A stretch of DNA of 64,000 nt from Galaxea fascicularis (GCA_948470475.1 OX419339.1:9720502-9784501), one strand, 5' to 3'; numbered from the stretch's first letter, positions 47,286 to 61,134 are shown. Notes: generated from the sequence alone by a model not told the origin. A program made the numbers and translations.

Positions 47286-47328
47286 CCACACGGCACACGG
47301 CACACGGCACACGGCACACGGCACACGA
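47286..47328. repeat. (CACACGG)n minisatellite
   Basis: About six copies of the 7-bp unit CACACGG. The + frame through it reads HGTRHTA repeats, an artefact. Confidence 0.9.
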
Positions 47329-47377
47329 TTAAACACACTAGTTCACAAGTCTACACGTTTGCCTTTGGTTGACAATA

Positions 47378-47742
47378 GGGAGTTTTAGCAACTAGGACGG
47401 CAACGGCAACGAGAACGCCACAAAACAATAAGCTTAATGAGCAAAAACAATCGTTTTGCACGTGCGTTTTACAGTTTTGTACATTTCTTTGCCGTCATCT
47501 GCAAACAACAACGTGAATTGACCAAGTTTTATGTTTTCTTGACAACGTGAGCGCATGACGGCAAAGTTTTCTTTCTTTTTCCTTGCTTTAACACCGTTCA
47601 TAGTAATTTAGTTCCTGGACAGTTCGTCAGCATTTTCCAAGTTAAACAAATTTCAATAATTGCGAAAGCGTCACAGAAACGAGAAGTTATATTTTGAAAT
47701 GACGTTTTCGTTGCCGTCGCCGTCGTCGTTGCTAAAACTCCC
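47378..47742. mobile_element. MITE with TA target duplication
   Basis: Ends GGGAGTTTTAGCAAC and its reverse complement GTTGCTAAAACTCCC are flanked by TA (47376-47377, 47743-47744). Subterminal GACGGCAACGGCAACGA pairs with TCGTTGCCGTCGCCGTC. Length 365 bp, no coding capacity. The family resembles a common anthozoan MITE. Confidence 0.83.
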
Positions 47743-47744
47743 TA

Positions 47745-48680
47745 TAATATTGCGCTGAGAACGCGACAACCTGTAACTGCTAATCCACGCCCTGGAAATT
47801 TTGATGGTATTTTTTCGATAGACTCAAATTTAAAATCCCTTTACAAAGTATACTAAACAGCACCACGAGAGGGAACTGCAGAATAGCTTTCGTTTGAATA
47901 GTCACGCTTTAGAAATCCTACGAAACAGCTGGACTCAGGTTGCTATGAAATTTAGCGAATTTTAAAACGTTTCTGGAATGTGATTGGTTGTTGCAATGAG
48001 AAACATCTTTTTCTAGTGCAAACTCATGTTTGTAGGTCCGTAGACTAAATCTTTTGATGCCCAAAATATGGAAGTCCCCTCAAACACGATGAGCCTTTCG
48101 GGAAAAGAGTAGAAGGAATATTATCGAAAATGTTTCCGATTGCCAAAATGATTAGGCTCGGTTCTCACTGAGTTTCAAAAATGCATCAGCTCAAAGCATT
48201 CTTGTTGCTCGTTTCTTGAAAATCCAGGGTAACTGAAAGATTTTTTTAATCCTCTTGGAAATTTTTAGCTGTGCCACCAAGTTTTAGTATAGCGCAGCTT
48301 TCAATTTGATGCAGGATTCTAAGATATGACTCAGTTTTTGGGCCAGCTAACTTGTGAGACGTTTCACGGTTTTTCCCTGTTTTGGTTTCATTACCTAATC
48401 CTGGCCTTAACAATTTATTATCCGTTGGACCGTTTTGAGAGGATTTAGTCTAGCCCAGCTAGTTTATACGTTGCGCTATCGTCGAATTTACTGAATTCAG
48501 ACAAAGTTAATTCAAAGTCCCAAAAGCTATTAAACTCGACGACAGCGCGACGTCTAAAACGAATGATTACAAAATGTAACCTCTGATTAGAAACACTATA
48601 TCACGGAATTAAATTCGAGTGTATCAATTTCGATGTCTAAAACCACACAGCAATTTATGTCGATGGATCGACGTATTTAA
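47745..48680. other. Gene-free stretch
   Basis: Nothing recognised. Confidence 0.5.
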
Positions 48681-49879
48681 GTGACCGGTCATTCTTTATG
48701 TAGAGGGGGAGGGGAGGGGGGGAGGGGAGGGAAAATATTTTGATGGGTGAAACTTTTTGCCAGGCCCTCCCTCCTCAGATCTTAAAATGGCAAGTAGCTC
48801 CCCCCTCTAAATACAATATTTCATTGATGACCCCCCCCCCATTTTTCCACTTCTGATTTTATTTCCGTATTTTTTCATATTTGCGTGGTTGTTGGAAAAG
48901 TACTGGTTGTATAAAGTAGTGTTTTGTTGCAGTACATGCAGTATGGGAAAAATATTCCTTTCCAGCATTGGAAAAGTTATATGTCTTCTAAAGTTCCCAT
49001 CACAAAATTTGCAATCAAGGTGCCACTTTTCAGATGTTGGACACCAAATATTAAACCCTGGAAGATAAAAATTGTTTACAAAATATTTTCCAAGGTGGAA
49101 AGCAATATTTTTTGTATTATCTTATTCATGTTTTATTACTTCATGGGCTATTGAACCAAAAAATATTTTGTTAATTTTGATATTAAATGCAGCCAAAATC
49201 AAACACTGAAACAGGCTGATCTGGATCTGTCTTTAGTGTGAAATATTAAAGCAATGAAGTTTATGACAATATTCTTCTAACTGGGTTATCTATCTTCACC
49301 ACCTGGATCTTTGATATTAATTTATTTCGTAAAAGTAATCCCAATTGCAAACGTACAGACAAGACCCCTTTCAAAACCTAGATAATGATGACCCCCCCCC
49401 CTATTAATTGTTTAAAAAAATTAGCCTTCCCCCGTCTAGCCAATTTAAAACAGCCGTATCAAGAAATGGTCTATTGTTCCGGCTTAAATTCCCTCATTAA
49501 GATTTTAACAATAGCCCTATTGTTTTAAGTGACGCGTTGTCAATTTTGCCGAGACCACGCCGAGGATTTCAGGACTCATCGGAAATTTCCGGCGTGCAAA
49601 ACGGGTGTTATTAGGGGGTGGGGGAGAGGTAGATTGTTCCTGGGAGAATCTATATTCACTAGGGTACCCAGGTGAAGAATTAACTTCAGGCATTACATGT
49701 GTTTTCTTAAATATATTTTTGTCGTTATAAATGTTACTTGTGCTTTGGGTTATCGAATTCCCCTTACTACATCGTTCGTGTTGTTGCTTCTTTTAACAGA
49801 AGGGGGGAAGGTCAAGGCGGCTTTGACCTTCCCCCTTTCTTTTTTCCTTCCCCCCTCTACATAAATAATGACCGGTCCC
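48681..49879. mobile_element. 1.2-kb inverted-repeat element with TAA target duplication
   Basis: Left end GTGACCGGTCATTCTTTATG and right end, in reverse complement, GGGACCGGTCATTATTTATG, run about 30 bp in all (to the GAGGGGG run). TAA lies on both sides (48678-48680, 49880-49882). The interior has strand-biased G/C runs (48709-48731, 48832-48841, 49391-49400) and a subterminal hairpin (GGGGGAAGGTCAA, 49803-49835). A 76-codon frame (48924-49154) is not recognised. Confidence 0.8.
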
Positions 49880-49882
49880 TAA

Positions 49883-50593
49883 TCTGACATTAAATTCGAC
49901 GATTGTACGACATGTAAACTAGGCCTAGCTTATAGGTATATTGAATTGAGGCCTTTTTATTACCTTGACATCTTGTTGTTATTTTGAAGTCGGGGTATAT
50001 TACGCATTTTGAACTTCTCTCAATGTACCTTTAACTGCAGCTGAAAATTGTAACATTTTGAAATCGCCGGAGTAGCTTTTGTGTTAACGTTATATTTGCA
50101 CTGAATTGTTTTGCTTTCGTTAAGTCGCTGGCATATGTGTGCATGTAAACCTTGCAGCGAATTAAGTTTTCAGTAAGTAGTAGGATACGGAAACATCGGG
50201 TTTTTTTTTAAAGTAGTTTCATTTTGTGTCTGGTCAATTTAGAATGGGACGTATTTCTAATTTTGTTTCAGTGGGTTTCGTTTGTTATTAGAAATATGAG
50301 AACAACAAGAAAAGCAATAAAATAAAAACAGTAAAAATTTTAACATGATTTATTTTCAATTTCAAAATCTCTTCAAAACGTTTGAAATTAAATTGTAAAA
50401 AAACTATTCGAAGAGAAATCACTTTTATTATAAAATATTTTTTTACCGTGCGAATCCAAAAACCGTGAACACTTTGATCCGATTTTGTCATTTCCAATTT
50501 AAATTTTACCCCCATCTTGTTATAATCTTAGAAGGAACTATAATGGTACATTTCTATGCACTCCTAAATTTAAATCTGTGAGCTAAAAATAGA
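49883..50593. other. Gene-free stretch
   Basis: Nothing recognised; AT-rich. Confidence 0.5.
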
Positions 50594-53343
50594 GTTTTCT
50601 CCGCGGGAATCAGTTTTATTTCTACACTTCAATTTTATAATTGACTGTGAATCAAATCGCCACCCTCTTGGCTAGCCATTCATCAAGTTTGTTTTTTTAG
50701 ACTTTTGTATCATCGGCGCCGGGCTTTCTGAAAAAATAATTAAGTGTAGGCTTTAATGGATGGACGTGATGGCAGTGCATATTTTATGTAAGTATGAATA
50801 CTTTTATCCATTCACTCACAGAGGTAAACCGCATTCAACGGGAGCATATTTTTATATTTTTGTAACATACTTTGCTGTATGATATAGTTTTATGAAGACT
50901 GGGCTCATACCAGTTTTGGTATCGACCAGATACCAGTATAACAACAATCAATATTTGACACTTTTTAGATATTGATATCGATACTGTGATATTGTTGTTT
51001 TTTGCGATTTGCGTTGTGCACCATCGCTCGAACTAGTAGCGCAGTATAGTACCCACATTGACTTTCCTTTCGAAAATAATGACGTACTACCGATAGCAAA
51101 TATTCATGTGTGCGCTTCACAGTTGAGCGAAAGAAGCGGCTCGATCCACTATAACCTGGACTCTACTCGCCACTTCTTTGTTGGGTGGTTACATGGGCAG
51201 TATCGAAATTAAAGGTATCAAGTGGAACGATATTTGTGGCAGGTATTGATATTTCAGTTTCAGGGAATCCACAATGTCGACGATATTGAGTAACTGGTAT
51301 CGATGTGCTGGGGCCTAAACCAAAGAACGCGAGGCAGATGAAACAGTAACGAATGAACGTTTTGGCATAGTGCTGTAATTATACCAAAACTATATCAGTA
51401 AAGATTTTTGAGTATAGTTTTTAGCTTTATCTTTTCACTTTGGTAGTAAAGAAAATTGAAAGGAGATGCGGAACATTTGCGTTCTAAGGCCCGGTTCGGA
51501 CGCCGTATTTTCATGAGCCGAACCTAATTCATAGAATTAAGTACATGAAAAGTTCGGCGTCTGAATCAATTAGGAACGGCTCAGGCGTTCTTTTCGCCTG
51601 ACTTGGCCGGGAATTTCGACTTGGAATGGCCTTGATTCAGACGCCGAACTTTTCATGTGCCGAATTTTATGCATAAATTATCATTGGGTATATGTTTTCA
51701 AAACCACTGACAATATTGATTAGTTTTCCTGCAACTGTCTTAGGAACGGCTGTGGAACGGCTGTGGAACGGCTCATTACGTTCGACGTCTGAATCAATAG
51801 GCGTAATTTTATCAATTGGAGTCGGTCCAAATTCGAATTTAGTTCGGCTCGGGCCTAACTCTCCCAGAATAAGGTGTATTATATAAATTAGCATTTAAAT
51901 GACAGTGTTTCAGGAGAGCTCTCCCGGGGTGCTATTTTGCGTTCACGATTTTATTCAAGGAAATCTGAGACCTCTCTCTGTCTAACATGACCTTGAGAAC
52001 AAGGCAGACAAATTAAACGTGACATCTTCAGAGAGGTTGTGTCTACCGTCATTGAAAATTGTGCATATTTCGTCTGACCCATACGCAAATGCCTGCGCAA
52101 ATAAAAAAAATGTCACTTAATAATAGATTACCAGCTTTTCACTTGATATAATTACAGTACAATGATTTTCAAGCAGCTTGAACACGTATTCGTAAACAAG
52201 TTTTAACATGCAGCGGATCGATTTTCGTCTCTTTCAGTGTATCTGGGCCGAAAGGCCTGCTGTAAAATCAGTTGAAAACTCGATAAGAAACCCAGAGATG
52301 TAGAAGCTGTCACGAGGTGAGTAACAGCTGGTTGATTTCTCCAAAGCGTATCAGATGATCTGCATAATAGCTCTTCAGTTTGTCACGATGGAAAACTATT
52401 CTGGCTTCTTCTCCGAACTGCGATTAAGGCAGCCATTAGTCCATCACTACAAGAAGAAAAATTCACCCTGAACATTAAGTTTGGCGGCTGCATGAACAAA
52501 TCAAAGGAACTGTTTTGACGCGGAAATTATTAAATTAATGTCCAGACTTTTCCACTGTCAATTTGACCTAAGTTTAAAAAGTTTCGCTGTGAGTGCTGTA
52601 AACTGAGGCATTGTCATTTTGAGTGGCTATTTTCGCTTAGATCATCCATAACACTTGTCGTCCTTGGAATAATGAGTTGGCTTGGAATAGAGACTGAATT
52701 CAGCTCTCAGTTTCTGCGCGCTTTAAACAGGAAAAGAGAAAATACAGTTTTCTCTGCGGGAATCAGTTTTATTTCTACCCTTCAATTTTAAAATTGACCG
52801 TGAATCAAATCGACAACCTCTTGGCTAGCTATTCGTCATGTTTGTTTGCGCTAAAAAATACTTTGATGAAAAACCTTGCTTTATAGACTTTTGTGACATC
52901 AGCGGCTTTCTGCAAAAATCATTGTGAATTTAGTGTGGGCTTAATGAATCAACGTGTTGGCAGCAAATTTTATTATCTTGTTATGAATGCTTTTATCGAT
53001 TCACCCACTGAGGTAACCCGCATTCAACGGGAGCATATTTGTGTATTTTTCTAACATATATACTGAGCTGTATAGTGTAGCTAGTGTTATGAAGACTGGG
53101 CCCATACCAAACTTAAGTTTGTAACGATAGAAAACTATTCTGGCTTCCTCTAACCCGCCTCACAACAAGAAGAAAAATTCACCCTGAACATTAAGATCGG
53201 CGGTTGAACAAAATTATTGAATTAATGTCCAGACCTTTCCACTGTCAATTTGACCTAAGTTTAAAAAGTTTCGCTGTGAGTGCTGTAAACTGAGGCATTG
53301 TCGTTATGAGTGGTTGTTTTAGCTCAGATCATCCATAACACTT
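50594..53343. repeat. Segmental duplication A-B / A'-B'
   Basis: Block A (50594-50912) recurs as A' (52746-53108), with shared GGGAATCAGTTTTATTTCTA and CGCATTCAACGGGAGCATAT. Block B (52377-52656) recurs as B' (53116-53343), with shared TCAATTTGACCTAAGTTTAA and GTGAGTGCTGTAAACTGAGG. A' and B' are almost adjacent, whereas A and B are separated by about 1.46 kb that includes a MITE. Either copy 1 gained sequence or copy 2 lost it. No gene is visible in either copy. Confidence 0.85.
51488..51855. mobile_element. MITE with TAA target duplication
   Basis: GGCCCGGTTCGG at the left and, in reverse complement, GGCCCGAGCCGAAC at the right, with TAA on both sides (51485-51487, 51856-51858). GAACTTTTCATGT/ACATGAAAAGTTC and GACGCCGAA/TTCGGCGTC pairs lie inside. 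Similar in layout to the element at 40809. Confidence 0.72.
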
Positions 53344-56300
53344 CACAAAATGCCACAAAATAAGGCAAGGCGTCGAGTTTTCTGTTGAGTTCGTGTTGAC
53401 TCCTTCTTAGCATGAAGGGTAATGCATCGAATGTGCGAAGAATTAAAGGTTAGCTTACGAATATTTGTTTTCACTTAAAAAAAATCACTGAGAAATGAGA
53501 TGTTTATCTCTTCTTTCTATTGTTTTCTTCTCAACAAAGCAGGATTTGTTTACCACGAAAAATCCAAGACCACTTTTGCAACTGATAGCGCAAGCCGATC
53601 GCCGAATGAAAGTAAACTCTGTTATCGTTCAAATCATCTGAAAGACGGTGGCCATTTTTCAGGGAAAGAAGGATATTGATCCGATTAAATTTGATTCTCG
53701 TAGCAACTTTTCCTAATTGAATAGTGTGGTTGCTGTGATAACCAGTTTTCTGATTAATGTGGTTCTAATATTCACTGCGACCACTTCAAAGCCGACGTCG
53801 AAACAGCACCTTTTTCTATGATGCTGATTGGAGTTATAAAGGTGATGAGTAGATCGTGTGCCAATACAAATGGCTGAAGGAACTTGAATGGAGAGGGAAA
53901 TGCGTGTCATTGGGTGTGTTAATTGTTTGATTTTTTATGGACGGTTTTGTTTAAACAAAGTTTGCGGTAAATCTTGAGCAAATTAAATAATTAACTTTTT
54001 TGGGTACAATGGGGCCGCAACATTTCAAAATTTTCTAAAAATATATTATTGCATGCAATTATTACTGAGCTACGTCGCTTAATTCAATTGTTTTTAAACC
54101 CAAAGGACTTGGGTTTAGATTAGAGGTAGACCACGCAAATATAAAAGAAACATTTTCCACTCCATCAGAAGTTAATACAATTTCATGTATAAGGTGTCAC
54201 TAATGAACAACACATTTCCGAATTGTTAGTTCCCTAAAAAAAAGTGAAAGTTGAACACTGAAAACTGATGTGCATCAAGTGATGAAGAAAATATATCTTA
54301 TCATAATTATCTTTTTCTGATAAATTCAACCCATTGCACAAATACCTTGAGGCGGCGGTGCAGTGTGACGCTCTTAAGACATTGAACATCGCGGACAAAA
54401 AAATGTGTGGTGGCAAACAACCACGCCTTGTTCAAGGAAAAATCAGGTGAATTAGGCCAGCGAAAGCAGTATTGGTTATCTATGAAGAAGGTGAAGGTAT
54501 TGGCTGGATGGGTTTGATCTAGTCAACTTCAGCGTTTGCATAAAAAGGTTTTCGTTCTCCCAATACACATGCATGAGGTGGCGGAGTGAGTTAAAGTCTG
54601 GGTTATAAATTTAGTCATTTGCCCATTTGTGGATAGTAAGCGTAATCGGAAATTGGCTCAGTAAAAAATTGGCCATGATAAGTAACAATTTGGAGACTAT
54701 ATGGGGAATTGATTGTGAATATATATCAGGAACTGACCCGACAAAGTTAAATTTGTCAGTGGTATAAAGAACGGAAATTGTTTCCTTGCTAAGGATTTCA
54801 TTGTGTTTGGTGCAGCTAATAACTGACCATGACTATCATTACCTTTTCTTCTGAACTAAAAACATATCCTACAATTAAAAACGGGGAAGAGGAAAGTTTT
54901 TGGGCAAATTTAGTTTCGGCAGTGTCAGTCTCAAACCTTATTTAGGCTGTTTTGCGCCAAAAAAGAAAACATTAATTGATAAAACCACGTGAGAAGAGAT
55001 CACTGTTCTTTTTGCTCTAAGGTTTTCAACATACTCTTTATTAGAGGGGTACTCCGCCGTATTTCTGAAAATGTGTCCTTTGAAAAAAATCAAGCATACT
55101 ATGCTGTGTCTGGCTAATAATTAGTATTTAGAGTAACAGACAACGTCAATTTTGTGGGATAAGAAGGACAACATGGACAATTATACACGATAAAATTCTA
55201 TTAGCAATAGGATATCTTCAAAAGCTCAAAACCACTAAACTTTGATTGTTGACATTTTAGATGTCACTTTTCCCTTTGACATCGTGAAATTGTGTATTCC
55301 CATTGAATAAGGGCATATGATGAGGCCTCTTCTTTACCGCAAGTGGGCGTTACTTCAGTGCTCTCATATTTTTAGCGAGCGTCTTAAGATTTCAGCAGTC
55401 AGCCTAATAAGTCATATGTGGTTCGTCTGAGTTCGTATGAGTGTGCTGCTTTACGATTCAAGCTGATTCATTTCACTAAAGATTGGTTCCTTCACATCCG
55501 AGTGCAGTGTCGGAGTAAGTACATGTAAAAACAACTAAACTATGTTGTGTTTCTATGTCAGTAATTGTTGTAAATGCTACTCGTCATGTGTGGTGCGTTA
55601 TCCAATATCTTTTATCAAAGGCAATGGACGACTGATTTGGTCTTTTCAAATCATTTCACTGCACCTACATTCGGAAGATCCTGATACAAATAAAATCTCA
55701 CGGGCATTGAATATGGAATATGGGACTTCGTGCCTAGCTTAACTGAGAATAGTTTAGATTGACAGAGACGGCATGCTAGTTAAGTGAAGACCATTTTGAG
55801 ACAGTATTTCTGGCATGTTCAAGATGCAGATCTTTGGTCAAATCAGATGTCCTGGCGTTCAAAGATTTTAATAATGGTACGAGCACAGGGTAGCAGCAAT
55901 GGTGTTTAGAAGGTAAGGGGAAAGGGAATCGAGGCGAAAATGGAAGACGTGCGTCTGTCTGCGGAAAAAAAAAAGTTTTTTACAGGGACACCTTGTTGTA
56001 TGTTTTGATTAATTCACGAAGAAACTGAAAAAATGTCACAAAGTCCATTCTTTATCGTATTATCGACAGCATATTCAACGAATGTGTTCAGCAGATGTCA
56101 GTGAATGCTCTTTGATATTGTACATCACGAAAGCTTGAAATGGTTGAACTGAGTCCCGGCTAATTTTCATTTCCTTGTTGAGCGTTTCATTTGAATTAAA
56201 TCCATTTCAAGCATAACCTTTTCTTGTTTTTGGAAGTAGGCCGGTAGGACGAAAAAAACTGGAATATAACACAGCCGTTCATTGAAAATATTCAGATTGG

Positions 56301-58430
56301 TAAAAAATGAAATATGGATAGTTGAAGAATTGTTTTTCATTGAACTGTGCTCTTTGGCTTGAAAAAAGATATCAGGCTAAAAAAGGTGGTCGAGTAGATA
56401 GCGTGCTTTTATGCAGTACTCATAAACAAAAGATTTAAGAAACATAACCAAAACAAGTCTTCAGGCCGACCTCCAAGGTCAGTAGATTTATGTTCTGTTA
56501 TGTACTTGATATCGACAGATCAACCAATAACATTATATCAAATATGAAATACTAAGCAGTAGCTAATCACGCATAGAAAATTTAAGAAGAAGAAAGGATC
56601 TTCTTGTTTTCATGGGATTATCTGGTCAAAGAAATGACAGCTCAGTGATATTTACACCAATCCCTATCTTGGAATTATCGGTTAGTTGTGCAAAAAAGAA
56701 GAAAATGGGTTTTAAAAGTTGTAGCGCTCAAGTACCAAATAGTCACTGAAACATCAACTCAGAACTAGTGGGGTAGGGAGAAGAGGAATTCAGGACAAGT
56801 CGGGTGGGGAGAGGAGGAGCCGGAGGAATCCGAACCGCGCCAGCAGACCACGCCTCATCACCATGGAAATCTTTACCAAGGAAAAAGTCAGTCTCTTCCA
56901 TAATTTATGATTCTAGCAGATATTATCACCACGAAAGATGCAGTTAATTGTTGAAGTACGGAAATGTTTTGAAAGCCTCTAATTTATACGGTAGTTTATT
57001 TCAGGAGTGCACCAGTATATGAACGCAATACTGATCAGTGAACTGAAAACTAAGGAAACTCACTAACGGGCATTTACTCAGTGTCGATGGACGGGTAGAT
57101 CAGGTGTGTGTATGAAAATGAAATTTTACAAAACACGAGAAAGGAAATTGAAAAACAGCAAATACCAAGAATTAGCGTCTTCAATATTATCTTTTCTTCT
57201 TTCCATCCTCTCTTTAATATCCGTCCGATTATTCAGTTAATCGTCGACTTAGTGAAATAACAGGACGCGGTAGTCTATATTAGCTGATATAATTTTATGC
57301 TTGAGCCATCTCATGTTTAATATTTGTAATAATGAACAGCTTAAATCAATTGCTCTGTTTATAAGATCTTTGATAAAATTGTTTAAGATACCGTCCTTAG
57401 ATTAATCAGTATCAACTCTAGTGCGGTTTCTTAAACAGATTATTCGTCTTCCCTAAAGCTAACGTACCGTTGGCCTCTTGTTCGCAAACAATACCTTAAA
57501 GCCGTGGAATATTTAAGGTCTTCTAAGATTTTGGGTTTCAATTAATTTTGTTTCATCAAAAATATAATGTTGTTGGAAAAAAGTCTCATTTTGGAAGTTA
57601 CCCGTTACTGTATAGAAGTAGATCATGCGTCGTTCGACTGAAATTTCACGAAGTTCAGTTTCCTAGTTTTCTTAAAAGTGCCCTCAAACACCGATAATGG
57701 CGGAAATCAAATCAGTCTCCTGCCTGCGAAAATGCATACCCCTGCGAGGTTTTAATAATCTAAATGATTCGGAATGCTTATAACCCAGGGAAAACTTGAA
57801 TTTTGAATTTTGCTTCCTGAAATAAAGACCTCGGCAGGATGTAATTTTGGAAAGCTGATGCTTCGACCAGATTGCTTAAATCTCCTTTATCAGATGATTT
57901 TTGGCCCACGGGCACTTGTCAAAGCAGGATCTTGGAAACATTTTTATCGGCTTTGTTTCCAAACTAAGTCTCACAACATAATACTTTTTCTGATACCTTT
58001 TTCGGTTACTGTTAGTCACGGATATTCACTCACGGGTTCATTACGAATCGACAAAATGACCTGCTCCCAGTTGACTTGTAACACTGCACCGGTATCGGAC
58101 CCGGTATCGCAGCCTTCATGGTTTGACCGGGTATAGCCGGCGCGCCGGGGTTCGCATAGAAGCCTGAATTTTTTCTCAGACTTCATTTTCGCCACCGCTT
58201 GAGCAGCTAAGAAGCATACACAATCGCGATGATCTTTCACAGTAATACTGTGTTTTCTCAAACTGACTATACCATACCGTTTCCATCATGTTATTTTACC
58301 CTTTGTGAATCACCTGAATCAGTGAAGTTTCGATTGGCGTTCAGAACACTGAAAGGAAAGAGCAGCCTTAGATTTCTCGTTAAAACAAACTAGTATGCAC
58401 ATATTCAATCTATTTGTTGAGGGCAAGGAA
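53344..58430. other. Gene-free 5-kb stretch
   Basis: Checked on both strands: no recognisable protein, RNA or terminal repeats. Long frames such as 57810-58136 (+) have no family motif. Confidence 0.5.
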
Positions 58431-58438
58431 GTCTTACT

Positions 58439-58610
58439 CAAGGGCGTAGCTAGGGGGGGAGGTCCTAGGGTGACCCCCCCCCCCTTTGTAAGCCTTTTTT
58501 TTAAGTAAACAACCTACAATGTTCAGGTGATAATCTGGTGAGTACCCTGTGTTTCATACAGTGTGACACCCCCTCCCCCCTCCCTTTGAAAAATCCTGGC
58601 TACGCCCATG
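58439..58610. mobile_element. hAT-like MITE with 8-bp target duplication
   Basis: Ends CAAGGGCGTAGCTAGG and, in reverse complement, CATGGGCGTAGCCAGG. The flanking octamers are GTCTTACT (58431-58438) and GTTTTACT (58611-58618), 7 of 8 identical. The 8-bp duplication is the hAT hallmark. Internal C-runs (58474-58483, 58567-58582). Length 172 bp. Confidence 0.85.
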
Positions 58611-58618
58611 GTTTTACT

Positions 58619-61134
58619 TACCCCCCGATACCTCGACCAACATTGCCCTCGCTCCTTCGTGCAATATTGTAGAAGTCAACTCATGCTTTGTGCTTTGACC
58701 TTTTCCAGGACTAAAGTCCGAGGTTTTATATCCATCCCAAGTAAAGGTTTTGACATTAATATTGCGGATCTGAACTTTTAATTGAAAAGAATATGACACA
58801 ATAACCCATCAAAGTCCGTAAAGCAAACCCTACAGAACCCTTTGATGAAGAAACGCAATGTTGCGCTGCAGCCGCCATGCTTTGATTAATCAAGGTGAAA
58901 TTAAAATGGAGGCTGGTTGGACATTTTCCGGAACCCTGTTAAATTTGATCTCATTATCTGTGCCGATGGTAATTTTCTTGAGGGAAAGCCGGATTATGAA
59001 CTCATCAAAAATTCTGACGCTGAACTTGAGTGATAAGCCCTTGTCACGAGACCGAAGCCCTGTGGCCGGTGTACAGTCAAAACGGCTATCGAGCGAAAAA
59101 GTGTATCTCAAATTGCTTTTTCCACCCGAGGAGGGTGGTTCGTGTGTCTCAAGGTCAGTACTACGTATGAAGTTTAATCGGAATGTCTATGGAATTGGAA
59201 CCGAGTGGCCAAGCAAGTTCAGACAAATCAGGTCAAATCGATGAGCGGTGATAAATATTTGCAACTTATCTTCTGTATGTATTCGGAGAGACAGAGGACA
59301 GTAAAACGCATTTACTTCTAGTTGAAGGTAAAGGAGGCGAGTAATTGTCCTCACATGTTTTCACAGTTTTGATCTTTTTAGAATACAGTCAATACACGTA
59401 ATTAAGAATTCTAACAAGGAAAGCTTGTCATGAAACTACAAAATAACCAGTAGCTGTTGTAAAGTTATCGATTACGAAAGCAAATAACGGAGCCTCTTCG
59501 ATTTGGAAAGAAAAAGTCGATGCATTTGAGCACAGCCCAAAGCTGTCATCCCACAAAAAACAAACAAACAAAAACATAAAAAGATTTTCCTCATAGGTAC
59601 GAGATCAAGGTTTAAATTTCTTTTCTTTCCAGTGAATGAAGAAAAAAAGGAAGGGTAGGGACAAAAGAAAGCATCTGAAACAACCTGGGGAAAGTTGAGG
59701 TAAACATAGTATGTCGCTGAATTTGACCTTTGAATTTGGTCCCTTTTTTTTATTAAAGAAATCCGTCTTATAAAACTCTAAAAGGTTTCCTTAGGAAATG
59801 CCAAGTCATTTATAATGAAACGAGTGGAAACAGTTCATTTTAAAGTAATTTAATATTTGTTTTCCTTGTTTCGTATGGCACCACCATCTTGCATTGTCCT
59901 CTGTTAAAATACGATCAATAAAAATTTTGACTCATTTCCAAGTCAAAAGCCAATTAAAAGGGATCATCAAATCCTATTACGGCTTGACTCATACCAATTG
60001 CAAATGTGTCCTGTTGGGGTTGTGCGATAGTTCACAATGTCGGTGATAGTTCTACAAATGAAATTCTTATCGAGCGATTCTCGCCTGCTTAGGCTTGCTA
60101 CCTTTCGGCAAGAGACATATCAAGCTGTTTGTTAGGTGAACTCTTGCCAAGCCGAAAGTTGTGCTTTAAAAAACAACAAAAATATTAACTCATACCAGGA
60201 AAAATAAAATGTTTAAGTATGTTAAGACTGATACGAAAGTGGTCATACGGTCAAGTCCTCAAGTGAGAACTTTTATTAGGTTAGGTTATAACAAGAGACA
60301 CTGGAAAAGGTTGCATCCAGCCTAGTTTCCAGGCCTTAACGCTCTTGTCGGGCGAAACGCGATTAATCGCGAGGTAACCTCATTCCCAGGCTTTTTTCCT
60401 CACTCGGAGGACGGACTGCAAAAGCCTGAGAACGAGCTTTTCATTTTTTTACGCTGAAAGCGGGAACAAGAAATTAGGCCAAATAAATATCTTAAAACGT
60501 GTAAACTACCTTATTTTCCCTTAAGGTATTCCTTGAGGTATCATGTGGTATCTCGCTTATTTCCTGGATAAATTTGCATAAGATGAAAAATCAAGACTTT
60601 CTTTGCATGAAGGTGAAGTATCTGACGAAAAAAAGAGCTGCAAAAATTGAGTTACGGATCCAATTGTTATATTGGCATTTACAGTGCAACGACTGGGGGG
60701 AAACTCAAATAAATAAAAAAACAAAGTAAAAGGTAAAATGTGCGTAAGCTACAGGAGGATTTTTTATTCATTGCTCCCAGCTTGTCTGGAATTTCAATAT
60801 TTTTTTGTCATTGAAGATTACATATGAAGTGAGCCACCTACGACAAACGTAGAGACATTTTCCATAACCGCATTATGAAGATCTCTCCAAACAATAGCAG
60901 GGCTTTTCGATTATTTTGAGAACCACTCAGAGTGAATCTTTGCGAGCATTTGTGGTTTTTCTGTAATTTTATTCAACACACGCGTCGTACTCCCAGAAGA
61001 ATAAACCAAGAAGTACACCTGGTCAGCCATATTATTGATCTGCTGCACGACACTAAAGATTTTTGTATCCCTGCTATTTTTAAGGTTTGAGACAGTTTTT
61101 TCAGCGAGATTTGATCAAGGAAAAGGCACGTAAG
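58619..61134. other. Gene-free stretch
   Basis: A 128-codon frame at 58858-59244 (+) is the longest non-repeat frame here but matches nothing I know. A foldback-like pair CTCATTCCCAGGCTTTT/AAAAGCCTGAGAACGAG lies at 60381-60436. Confidence 0.45.

Noticed and set aside
47286..47328. CRISPR-like or clustered repeat array
   Set aside because: It is a 7-bp minisatellite without spacers, in a eukaryotic genome.
57810..58136. 108-codon + strand ORF as a gene
   Set aside because: No family resemblance; low-complexity hydrophobic stretches and competing minus-strand frame.
58858..59244. 128-codon + strand ORF as a gene
   Set aside because: No recognisable motif, no splice context and another open frame on the opposite strand; kept only as a note.
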